From an uncultured Phycisphaerae bacterium (GTDB lineage: Bacteria > Planctomycetota > Phycisphaerae > Sedimentisphaerales > Anaerohalosphaeraceae), in contig CALKKA010000065.1 in NCBI GenBank assembly GCA_937995495.1, positions 1-16,611 on the forward strand: a stretch of 16,611 nucleotides of DNA, in the 5' to 3' direction. The notes under the pieces are model-generated. The model worked only from the letters and a program-made list of their open reading frames with translations. It searched no databases and was not told the origin of the DNA. Below are positions 6,613 to 13,720 of this stretch, in pieces. The position numbers and the translations under genes were made by a program. Position 1 is the stretch's first letter; each line of letters begins with the position of its first letter.

Positions 6613-7710
6613 ATGAAAGTAAAATTTAACCGCTCGGCACTACAAGAAGCATTGAACTTAGTTACCAGTATCATCCCCAGCAGAACGCCCAAACCGATCC
6701 TGCAATGCTTACGAATCACTACGGAACAAGATGCGGTTCGGATCAGCGGGACGGATTTGGAAGCGGGGATTACTTGCCTGGTGTCTCAAGTCGAGATCGG
6801 CCAAGCCGGGGATATTGTTGTACCTGCAGACAAATTATCCTCGATCGTGCGGGAAAGTTTTGACGAAGTCATTGCGCTGGAGGCCACGGAGTCGGCGGTC
6901 TATCTAATCGGCTCGGATAGTCGCTTTACGATTTACAGCCACGATCCGCAGCAGTACCCTGCGATCCCGGGGTTTGAAGGGGAGGCGGATTTGGAAGTTA
7001 CACTAGCTGCCCTGCAGGAAGGGATTGAACAAACGATCTTTTCGGCGGCGAGAGAAAGTACACGCTACGCGCTGAATGGTATCCTCTGGGAAGTGTCCGG
7101 GAAGAAATTGTATCTGGTCGCTACAGATGGACGGCGCCTGGCCAAGTCAACGGTGCCCTTGGAAAAAAGCGCGAAACTGCCGGAAAACAGAATTATTGTA
7201 CCCGCCAAAACCATGTCGTTGCTGGACAAGATTCCTGCACACGATGAAGGCACGGTCAAAGTCCGGTTTGTCAATAACCAGATCGTGCTGGCATGTGAGC
7301 CGGTTGTCGTGAGTTCAAATCTCGTCGAAGGGAATTTCCCGAAGTACGAAGATATTATCCCCAAAGATCATGACAAAAAGATCGTGCTTCCGACAAGTGC
7401 TGTCTTGAGCGCTGTGCGCCGTGCGGCCCTGCTGGCCAATGAAGACAGCAAGGGAATTAAACTGGCGCTGGATAAGGGGACGATGGTCTTTACCAGCCGT
7501 GCACCCGAAACAGGCGACGCCAAGATTGATATGGCAGTTGATTATAGTGCCGAGCCAATTGAGATTGGGTTTAACCCACAATTTCTTGTTGATGTCCTGC
7601 GAGTTCTGAAAGCAGATGAGTTTGAATTACACTTAGGCCAGTCAGACCGGCCTGGGTTAATCAAAAGCGGCGGCAATTTCTTGTATATTGTCATGCCGGT
7701 CAATCTGTAA
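6613..7710 (+). CDS. dnaN: DNA polymerase III sliding clamp (beta subunit)
   Basis: The 365-residue protein has the normal length and three-domain layout of the beta clamp, which encircles DNA and tethers polymerase III and other factors to it. Recognisable parts are the N-terminal MKVKFNRSALQEALNLV, domain 1 SGTDLE, domain 2 YLVATDGRRLAKS near residues 170-182, GFNPQFLVDVL in domain 3 and the C-terminal YIVMPVNL, corresponding to the usual MP-x-RL end that lines the partner-binding pocket. The ATG at 6613 has AGAGGA 4 bases upstream. It begins a tight plus-strand series with a DciA-like gene and gyrB. dnaA, usually just upstream, is absent here. Confidence 0.97.
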   Translation: MKVKFNRSALQEALNLVTSIIPSRTPKPILQCLRITTEQDAVRISGTDLEAGITCLVSQVEIGQAGDIVVPADKLSSIVRESFDEVIALEATESAVYLIGSDSRFTIYSHDPQQYPAIPGFEGEADLEVTLAALQEGIEQTIFSAARESTRYALNGILWEVSGKKLYLVATDGRRLAKSTVPLEKSAKLPENRIIVPAKTMSLLDKIPAHDEGTVKVRFVNNQIVLACEPVVVSSNLVEGNFPKYEDIIPKDHDKKIVLPTSAVLSAVRRAALLANEDSKGIKLALDKGTMVFTSRAPETGDAKIDMAVDYSAEPIEIGFNPQFLVDVLRVLKADEFELHLGQSDRPGLIKSGGNFLYIVMPVNL

Positions 7711-7717
7711 GCATGCG

Positions 7718-8074
7718 ATGGACGAAGAAAAACGATTAAAAGGCGCTTCAAGCTGGCAATACAAACCCCGGCACACCGAGTCCTGTTTGGGGGACGAGGT
7801 CTGTTCTTTTTTGGAAAAGAGAAATCGCGCCTTTACAAAAAACGCGGCAATCGTAGATATTTGGGAAGCAGTTGTTCCGCCAACCCTGCAGCCGTTTTGT
7901 CGACTGGACAAACGAGTGGGCAATACGCTTTATCTTCAGGCGGAGCCAGGGCCATATATGCATCAGGCCCAAATGCTTTCGGGCGAATTGTTGGAGCGAA
8001 TAAAATGCGGGGTTCCCCGCTGTGGAATAAAAAAAATACGAGTCGTACCGATAAGAAACAACAACAGGGAGTAA
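7718..8074 (+). CDS. dciA: DUF721/DciA-like protein (putative helicase-loading factor)
   Basis: The 118-residue product resembles the DUF721 family: a helical N-terminal part, then IVDIWEAVVPPTLQPF (about 45-60), a strand segment VGNTLYLQAEPGPYMHQAQML and a C-terminal IKKIRVVPI, matching the KH-like fold of DciA. DciA helps place the replicative helicase DnaB on DNA in bacteria without DnaC or DnaI. A gene of this family between dnaN and gyrB, or beside recF, is a common arrangement and supports the call. An in-frame ATG at 7688 would overlap dnaN by 23 bases; I chose the ATG at 7718, after the dnaN stop, because no Shine-Dalgarno favours the earlier one and the added residues (MSCRSICKHA) look non-family. 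Divergent sequence makes the assignment moderate. Confidence 0.65.
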   Translation: MDEEKRLKGASSWQYKPRHTESCLGDEVCSFLEKRNRAFTKNAAIVDIWEAVVPPTLQPFCRLDKRVGNTLYLQAEPGPYMHQAQMLSGELLERIKCGVPRCGIKKIRVVPIRNNNRE

Positions 8075-8083
8075 CATAACAAT

Positions 8084-10519
8084 ATGGCGGATCACAATTA
8101 CGATGCCAGTAATATAAAAATTTTGGAAGGGCTCGAGGCAGTTCGCAAGCGGCCCGATATGTATATCGGAAATCGGCAGGAGGGCGGCCTGCACCATCTG
8201 GTCTATGAAGTCTTAGACAATGCGATCGATGAAGCCCTCGCAGGGCGCTGTGACCGCATTCTGGTACATATTCACATGGATGGCAGCTGCTCGGTTGAAG
8301 ACAACGGCTCCGGGATCCCGGTTGATATGCATGAGGACGCCGGTAAGAGTGCGCTGGAAGTGGTATTGACAACACTGCACGCCGGCGGCAAGTTTGACGA
8401 TAAGGCGTATAAGGTCTCCGGCGGCCTTCATGGCGTGGGGGTCAGCGTGGTGAACGCGCTCAGTGAGCGGCTTGAAGCGGATGTCTGGCGTGAGGGCGTT
8501 CATTATCACTTTGAATGCGAGCGCGGGAATGCAAAAGGTCCGGTGCGCGAAATCGGAGAGACAAAAAAGCAGGGTACGCGTATTACCTTTTATCCGGATG
8601 AAGAAGTTTTTACCACGACAGAATTCAAGTACGATATCCTGCAAAAGCGCATTCGTGAGGTGGCTTACCTAAACGCCGGAGCGCATATTACCTTTCAAGA
8701 CGACCGCGTTCAAAAGAAAGACGTTTACCACTACGAAAACGGTATCCAGGCATTTGTCGAGTATCTCAATGAGGGCAAGGCAGCCGTTTCGCCCGTGATG
8801 TACTTTGCGAAAGATGATGATGAGACGGGCCTGTCCTGTGAGTTGGCCTTGCAATACAACGACAGTTACGCCGAGAATGTGCTGGCATTTGCCAACAATA
8901 TCCGCAACATTGACGGCGGCACCCATCTGTCGGGCTTTCGAACAGCATTGACACGCACAATGAACAATTATGCCCGTAACGCCAACATGCTTAAGGCAGG
9001 CATCACACCTGTCGGCGAGGATTTGCGGGAAGGCTTGATCTCGGTGATCTCGGTGAAAGTGCCCGAACCGCACTTTGAGGCTCAGACCAAGGTGCGGTTG
9101 TCAAATCCAGAGGTGGCTGGCTTTGTTGAAACCATGATCAACGAACAGCTCGCCATTTACCTGGAAGAGCATCCCGCTGAGGCCAAGCGTATCCTGAACA
9201 AAGCGATTCAGGCCACCGCGGCCCGTGAAGCGGCCCGTAAAGCCCGCGAGCTGACCCGCCGCAAAGGCGCCTTAAGCAATGCGAATTTACCGGGTAAACT
9301 GTGGGACTGTTCCAGTAAGGACACTGTCAACACAGAAATCTTTATCGTCGAGGGCGATTCAGCCGGCGGTTCCGCAAAAGGCGGCCGAGACCGGAAAATT
9401 CAGGCGATTTTGCCCTTGAAGGGAAAGATTTTAAATGTTGAAAAGGCACGCCTCGATAAAATGCTGGGACACGAAGAAATTCGTACGATCATCAGTGCCT
9501 TAGGGACAGGGATCGGAGCGGATGATTTTGATTTATCCAAGTGCAGATATGGCAAGATCGTGCTCATGACGGATGCCGATGTTGACGGCGCACATATTCG
9601 GACGCTGCTTCTAACGTTCTTTTTCCGGCAGATGCCGCGATTGTTTGAAGAGGGGCGCATCTTCATCGCACAGCCGCCGCTTTACGAAGTCCATGTCAAG
9701 GGGCGTAAAACCTCTGAATACATTCTGAACGAAAACCAGATGCAGCAGAGCACTGAAAATCGTGGGCTGGAGGGGTCGCATCTGGTGGTGCGTGAACCGG
9801 GTGGGCAAACGCGTGAATTTGAACAGCCAAAACTAGCGCTGCTGGTAAAAATCCTGAATGACGCCGAGCGCAGTATTCGTGTTTTGAATCGCAGGGGTAT
9901 TATCTTTGCGGATTTTGTTGGAAAATATTTTAAGGACCAACAGCTACCTGCTTATCAGGTCCGTAGTGAGGGCAAGGATGAATACTACTATGACAAGGAC
10001 GCCTTTGAAGGGCGACTGGAGAAATTAAACGCTCTCGAGGGAGAGACATCGATAGACGGTTCGCCCCAAAGCGACACATTTATCGCCGAAGAGCTCCACG
10101 AAGTATTCCGTTTGAATGAAATTTGTTCTCGTCTCCGGGACGATTACAACCTCGACTGGCGGGATTATCTATTGAAGCCGAAAAAATCTGTCTCTGGCGA
10201 AGATTTACCCACTCGATTTGTGATTATCAACGGTGCCGACGAATTCCCGATCGCTTCACTGGAGTCGATTGTGCCGGGAGTCCGGCAGATTGGGACTCGG
10301 AACCTTGAAATCAAACGGTTTAAAGGGCTCGGCGAGATGAACCCCGACCAGCTCTGGGAAACAACAATGAACCCCCAAGCTCGTACACTGTTGAAAGTGC
10401 AGCTTGAGGATGCTGGCGAGGCCGACCGCATGTTCGGCATCCTGATGGGCGACAATGTCGAGAAGCGGCGGAACTTCATCCAGGAACACGCGCTGGAAGT
10501 GCAAAACCTTGACGTTTAG
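8084..10519 (+). CDS. gyrB: DNA gyrase subunit B
   Basis: The 811-residue ATPase subunit of gyrase works with GyrA to introduce negative supercoils. The GHKL ATPase domain shows E42 and N46 (YEVLDNAIDEAL), the ATP loop NGSGIPV and GGLHGVGVSVVNAL. The TOPRIM domain has E423 (EGDSAGGSAKGG), PLKGKILNVEKAR and D497/D499/D501 (DADVDGAH). KGLGEMNPDQLWETTM begins at K747. About 245 residues separate the TOPRIM acidic cluster from this motif, so the protein carries the large insertion known from E. coli-type GyrB (804 aa) and lacking in B. subtilis (638 aa). The presence of GLGEMN and the linkage to dnaN argue for GyrB over ParE. The gene starts 9 bases after dciA with GGAG 12 bases before the ATG. 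Confidence 0.97.
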   Translation: MADHNYDASNIKILEGLEAVRKRPDMYIGNRQEGGLHHLVYEVLDNAIDEALAGRCDRILVHIHMDGSCSVEDNGSGIPVDMHEDAGKSALEVVLTTLHAGGKFDDKAYKVSGGLHGVGVSVVNALSERLEADVWREGVHYHFECERGNAKGPVREIGETKKQGTRITFYPDEEVFTTTEFKYDILQKRIREVAYLNAGAHITFQDDRVQKKDVYHYENGIQAFVEYLNEGKAAVSPVMYFAKDDDETGLSCELALQYNDSYAENVLAFANNIRNIDGGTHLSGFRTALTRTMNNYARNANMLKAGITPVGEDLREGLISVISVKVPEPHFEAQTKVRLSNPEVAGFVETMINEQLAIYLEEHPAEAKRILNKAIQATAAREAARKARELTRRKGALSNANLPGKLWDCSSKDTVNTEIFIVEGDSAGGSAKGGRDRKIQAILPLKGKILNVEKARLDKMLGHEEIRTIISALGTGIGADDFDLSKCRYGKIVLMTDADVDGAHIRTLLLTFFFRQMPRLFEEGRIFIAQPPLYEVHVKGRKTSEYILNENQMQQSTENRGLEGSHLVVREPGGQTREFEQPKLALLVKILNDAERSIRVLNRRGIIFADFVGKYFKDQQLPAYQVRSEGKDEYYYDKDAFEGRLEKLNALEGETSIDGSPQSDTFIAEELHEVFRLNEICSRLRDDYNLDWRDYLLKPKKSVSGEDLPTRFVIINGADEFPIASLESIVPGVRQIGTRNLEIKRFKGLGEMNPDQLWETTMNPQARTLLKVQLEDAGEADRMFGILMGDNVEKRRNFIQEHALEVQNLDV

Positions 10520-10543
10520 GGATTGAAAAGAAATCAATTTTTT

Positions 10544-10566
10544 GCCTTGAAAAAAGGTTTCAAGGC
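10544..10566. repeat. Perfect 9-bp inverted repeat after gyrB
   Basis: GCCTTGAAA and TTTCAAGGC flank AAAGG. The T-run lies before, not after, the stem on the plus strand, and the minus strand has an A-run, so it is not a standard terminator. It overlaps a possible -35 element of the lipoprotein gene and may be an operator or an mRNA hairpin. Confidence 0.5.
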
Positions 10567-10596
10567 GTTCACAATAAAGAAAGCAGAAACTATAGC
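10547..10596 (+). promoter_or_regulatory. Candidate promoter(s) of the TPR lipoprotein gene
   Basis: Two overlapping pairs are possible, both with 17-base spacers: TTGAAA (10547-10552) with CACAAT (10570-10575), and TTCACA (10568-10573) with TATAGC (10591-10596). Neither is strong, and I cannot choose between them. Confidence 0.3.
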
Positions 10597-10622
10597 CACT
10601 TTTTAAATGAACGGAGGCGTCC

Positions 10623-11279
10623 ATGACACGGACAGTTACAATTCTATCGTTGGTGCTGGCACTTGTTTTGATGGGTTGCGAATCCACCCCCAAAGCCCCG
10701 GATACAGCGAATCAAGAAGAGGCTATTGAACTAAGCCCAAAGGCACAATTGCTCGAACAGATCGACCGCAAATATGAAAACCCTGAAGCCCATTATCAGC
10801 TTGGTAAATTGTCGTATGGCGAAGGACAGTTAGATAAAGCGGATTTTGAGTATCGCGTAGCCCTTGGATTTAACCCGATCCACTATCGTGCGCAGGCGGG
10901 CCTGGTCAAGGTGGCGTCGGACCAGAAACAAACTGAACGGGCCCAGGTCATCGCAGAGCTCTATATCAGCCAAGCGGCTGTTTCTGCTCCAGCTTCCTTG
11001 CGATTGGGTAAGGCGTTTCAGAATGAAGGGTTGGGCGAGTATGCAACAAGCTGTTACTACCAAGCTTCCGGTTTGACACCCAAATCCCCGGAGCCTTATC
11101 GGCTGCTTGGATTCTATTATCTGAGCGTTGATGATCAAGTACGTGCCGAGGAAAATTTCCGCCGTAGCTTCGAACTGGACCCCTATCAGACCGATGTGTC
11201 CGGCGAACTCGGGCGCATGGGCGTTATCATTGGCTTACCCCGAAAGACCGACGTCGTGAACGCCCCTCAATCCCAGTAG
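10623..11279 (+). CDS. TPR-repeat lipoprotein
   Basis: The 218-residue protein begins with a lipoprotein signal peptide: basic N-terminus, hydrophobic core and lipobox LMGC with the lipidated cysteine at residue 19 (Met at -2 is tolerated but uncommon). Tetratricopeptide-like repeats follow at about 53-86, 124-155 and 156-188, each with the alternating small/aromatic pattern and ending at a proline. It would sit in a membrane facing the periplasm and act as a protein-binding scaffold, similar in outline to PilF/PilW or NlpI, but no specific orthologue is recognised. The ATG at 10623 has GGAGG 5 bases upstream. fmt follows 59 bases after the stop, so the two may share a transcript. Confidence 0.8.
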   Translation: MTRTVTILSLVLALVLMGCESTPKAPDTANQEEAIELSPKAQLLEQIDRKYENPEAHYQLGKLSYGEGQLDKADFEYRVALGFNPIHYRAQAGLVKVASDQKQTERAQVIAELYISQAAVSAPASLRLGKAFQNEGLGEYATSCYYQASGLTPKSPEPYRLLGFYYLSVDDQVRAEENFRRSFELDPYQTDVSGELGRMGVIIGLPRKTDVVNAPQSQ

Positions 11280-11327
11280 CGACTCACACGCTTTGCGTGG
11301 CGTTAGGCTTGAGGGCGCCAGCTGTAT

Positions 11328-11331
11328 AGGA
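11328..11331 (+). promoter_or_regulatory. Shine-Dalgarno fixing a CTG start for fmt
   Basis: AGGA lies 7 bases before the CTG at 11339, an ideal distance. The in-frame stop TAG at 11327-11329 overlaps this site, so the frame cannot begin further upstream. Confidence 0.55.
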
Positions 11332-11338
11332 CAAGAAC

Positions 11339-12313
11339 CTGAAAATAATATACTTCGGATCAGCACAGTTCGGCGTCCCTTGTCTGGAAGCCATTCATCA
11401 CAGTTGCCATGAACTGGTCGGTGTGTTTACACAACCCGCACGACCGGCAGGCCGCCATCGCAGTAAGCCCCATCATACAGATGTTGATCTCTGGTGTTCC
11501 CGGAACAACGTTCCCTGTGTTGAAGCCGAAAATGTCAATACGCCGGACATGATAGAGCAGGTCGCCGCCTTTAAAGCAGATCTTTTGGTGGTTATTGCGT
11601 TCGGCCAAAAGGTCAGCCAGGAGGTGATTGCCCTGCAGAAGTACGGTGCGGTTAATGTCCATGCCTCGCTGCTGCCGAAGTATCGCGGCGCGGCTCCGAT
11701 CCACTGGGCGATTATGAACGGCGAAACAGAAACCGGCGTCAGCATCATTACGCTGGCTGAAAAAATGGATGCCGGTCTAATATTGGCACAGGATAAGATT
11801 CCCATTCTGCCGGACGACACGGTCAAATGTGTTCACAATAAACTTTCGGCGCTGTCGGTGCCGACGCTCATGGGAACCATTGAAAAAATCGCTGATGGCT
11901 CGGCTGTCTATCTCGAACAGAATCCATCAAAGGTCACAAAAGCTCCAAAGCTCCATAAAAACATCGGCTATATCAATTGGGACAATGAGGCCGGTAAGAT
12001 TGTTGACCAGATACGTGCGTTGTGGCCATGGCCGGCAGCCGAAACGGTCTATGTCTGTTCCAAGACCGGTAAGAACTGGCGGGTCGGGATCGCCAAGGCC
12101 CGAGCCGTTGACCGGGTGCGAAAACAAGGTGATGTCACCGGGGCTCTGGACGAAAATCTAAATATCATTTGCGGCGATGGGGCCTTGCAGATACTCGAGC
12201 TAAAACCAGCGGGTTCACGCTTGATGGATTTTGGGTCATATGTCAACGGCCACCAGTGCAGAGCGGGGGATTTGTTCCTTTCTGACGAAAAAGCGCTGGA
12301 TGGAATTCTCTAA
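11339..12313 (+). CDS. fmt: Methionyl-tRNA formyltransferase (apparent CTG start)
   Basis: Fmt formylates the initiator Met-tRNA with 10-formyl-tetrahydrofolate. Read from CTG 11339 the protein has 324 residues (E. coli 315) and starts KIIYFGSAQFGVPCLEAI, the usual beta strand and FG-x-x-x-F loop of the family. TQPARPAGR follows at about 31-39, and the catalytic triad is N106, H108 (NVHASLLPKYRGAAPI) and D144 (KMDAG). The C-terminal OB-like domain is complete. Between the in-frame stop at 11327 and the next ordinary start (GTG 11423, which would delete 28 conserved residues) no ATG, GTG or TTG exists in frame. CTG 11339 has AGGA at 7 bases, so I take it as the start; a sequencing error is the alternative. 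The stop abuts the rsmB ATG, as in the common fmt-rsmB operon. Confidence 0.9.
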   Translation: MKIIYFGSAQFGVPCLEAIHHSCHELVGVFTQPARPAGRHRSKPHHTDVDLWCSRNNVPCVEAENVNTPDMIEQVAAFKADLLVVIAFGQKVSQEVIALQKYGAVNVHASLLPKYRGAAPIHWAIMNGETETGVSIITLAEKMDAGLILAQDKIPILPDDTVKCVHNKLSALSVPTLMGTIEKIADGSAVYLEQNPSKVTKAPKLHKNIGYINWDNEAGKIVDQIRALWPWPAAETVYVCSKTGKNWRVGIAKARAVDRVRKQGDVTGALDENLNIICGDGALQILELKPAGSRLMDFGSYVNGHQCRAGDLFLSDEKALDGIL

Positions 12314-13693
12314 ATGAAGCCGCTGCGAACCCTGACTGCTCGCGCTGCCGCATGGAAAGCACTCAACCAGTGCAATATTTTCAAACACGACACCGCCGAG
12401 GTCCTGGGCCAGTTGTTAAGCCGTACCGACCGCCCAGCCCAAGCCACAGATATTGTTTTTGGGGTCGTTCGACACCGGGGCACAATTGACCACATCCTGA
12501 AAAAATGTTCCGCGCTCGATTCAGCACGCGTTAGGCCATCACAATGGAACCTGCTTCGAATGGGAGTTTATGAGTTAGTCTATGCCCCCAAAACGGCTGA
12601 GTATGCGGTGCTCAATGAGGCGGTTCAGTTGAGTCGTCAGGCGAGCTCAAAAAAGGGGGCTGGTTTTATCAACGCTGTACTGCGAAATATCCAACGGGCC
12701 ATTGAAAACAGGCAATCCCCGCTGGGTGCGAAACATCTTCAGCGAACAGTGCCGCAAACAAAGGAATTTGGGTGTTTATTTGCCGAAGACCTTTTGCCGG
12801 ACCCTAAGGCCGATGCGGCGGCATATTTTCGGGCCGCCTTTTCACTGCCGCAAGCGCTTGTTCAGGAATGGCTCAGGGCCTTTGGTGAGGAGAAAACCAG
12901 GGGGGTCTGTTTTGCATCCAATCGCCATCCATCCATCATCCTGCAGCCCAATACGCTTCGCACAACGGCGGCGGACTTGGCGGAAAAGCTTCAGGAAGAG
13001 GGCATTTTCAATGAATCCCTAAACGGTATGATTCGCATCCAGGGGACCGGGAAGATCAATACAGGCCTGGCGTATCAGGACGGTCTTTTTTTTATTCAGG
13101 ATGTCACCGCCGCAAACGCGATCAACACGCTGGCTCCGGCCCCGGAGGGGACCATACTGGACATGTGTGCCGCACCGGGTGGAAAATGCATGGCTTCGGC
13201 TATCCATATGCAGGACAGAGGCCTTATTCTGGCCAGCGATGCGGCCGCCAAACGACTTTCGAAAGTGCGCGGAAATGCCAAACGGATGCGATTTCAATCC
13301 ATCGAACTCGTCCCGGCATCCCGGCTCGAGCAGGCGGTTCAAAAGCTGAAACGATTGGATGCGATCATATTGGATGTGCCGTGCTCGAATACCGGTGTTC
13401 TGGCCCGGCGGGTGGAGGCTCGCTGGCGGTGGAACCCTGAGGCGGTTAAGAACCTTCAAAAAATTCAGCGGGAGCTGCTTCTCAAGGCAGTGTCATTGGC
13501 TCGGCCTCAAACAAAGATCCTGTATTCAACCTGCTCAATCCAGCCTGAAGAAAATGCCGGACAAATCCAATGGTGCCTGTCTCAGAACAAATCAGTTACA
13601 TGGCTCAACGAAAAACAAGTGTTTCCATCAACAAGAACACCTCATGCGTTCGATCATGATGGAGGGTATGTTGCGCTCCTGCAGTGCAAGTAG
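12314..13693 (+). CDS. rsmB: 16S rRNA (cytosine-967-C5)-methyltransferase RsmB
   Basis: The 459-residue enzyme transfers a methyl group from S-adenosylmethionine to C967 of 16S rRNA. Residues about 8-130 form the NusB-like RNA-binding domain (AVLNEAV near 98-104, GFINAVLRNI near 117-126). The C-terminal Rossmann methyltransferase has motif I DMCAAPGGK (283-291), motif IV LDVPCSNTG (353-361, C357) and motif VI YSTCSIQPEEN (404-414), whose C407 is the expected nucleophile. The end, DGGYVALLQ, matches the family. Length is close to the usual 430-450. The ATG directly follows the fmt TAA without a gap, so translation is probably coupled. The gene converges with the SMP-30/peroxidase gene, with only 27 bases between stops and no clear terminator. 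Confidence 0.94.
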   Translation: MKPLRTLTARAAAWKALNQCNIFKHDTAEVLGQLLSRTDRPAQATDIVFGVVRHRGTIDHILKKCSALDSARVRPSQWNLLRMGVYELVYAPKTAEYAVLNEAVQLSRQASSKKGAGFINAVLRNIQRAIENRQSPLGAKHLQRTVPQTKEFGCLFAEDLLPDPKADAAAYFRAAFSLPQALVQEWLRAFGEEKTRGVCFASNRHPSIILQPNTLRTTAADLAEKLQEEGIFNESLNGMIRIQGTGKINTGLAYQDGLFFIQDVTAANAINTLAPAPEGTILDMCAAPGGKCMASAIHMQDRGLILASDAAAKRLSKVRGNAKRMRFQSIELVPASRLEQAVQKLKRLDAIILDVPCSNTGVLARRVEARWRWNPEAVKNLQKIQRELLLKAVSLARPQTKILYSTCSIQPEENAGQIQWCLSQNKSVTWLNEKQVFPSTRTPHAFDHDGGYVALLQCK

Positions 13694-13720
13694 AAACGAA
13701 TGTAGATGGCCAGAACACTC

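Noticed and set aside
7748..8375. Minus-strand frames opposite dciA and gyrB
   Set aside because: Cys/Arg/Pro-rich translations without domains, overlapping confidently identified genes.
8836..8843. CTGTGAGT inside gyrB, and further copies at 11282-11288 (inverted) and 14959-14966
   Set aside because: Single copies at about the chance rate for a 7-mer in 16 kb on two strands; two of the three lie in coding sequence.
11280..11326. Small hairpin (CACGC/GCGTG) between the lipoprotein gene and fmt as a terminator
   Set aside because: Five-pair stem and no T-run.
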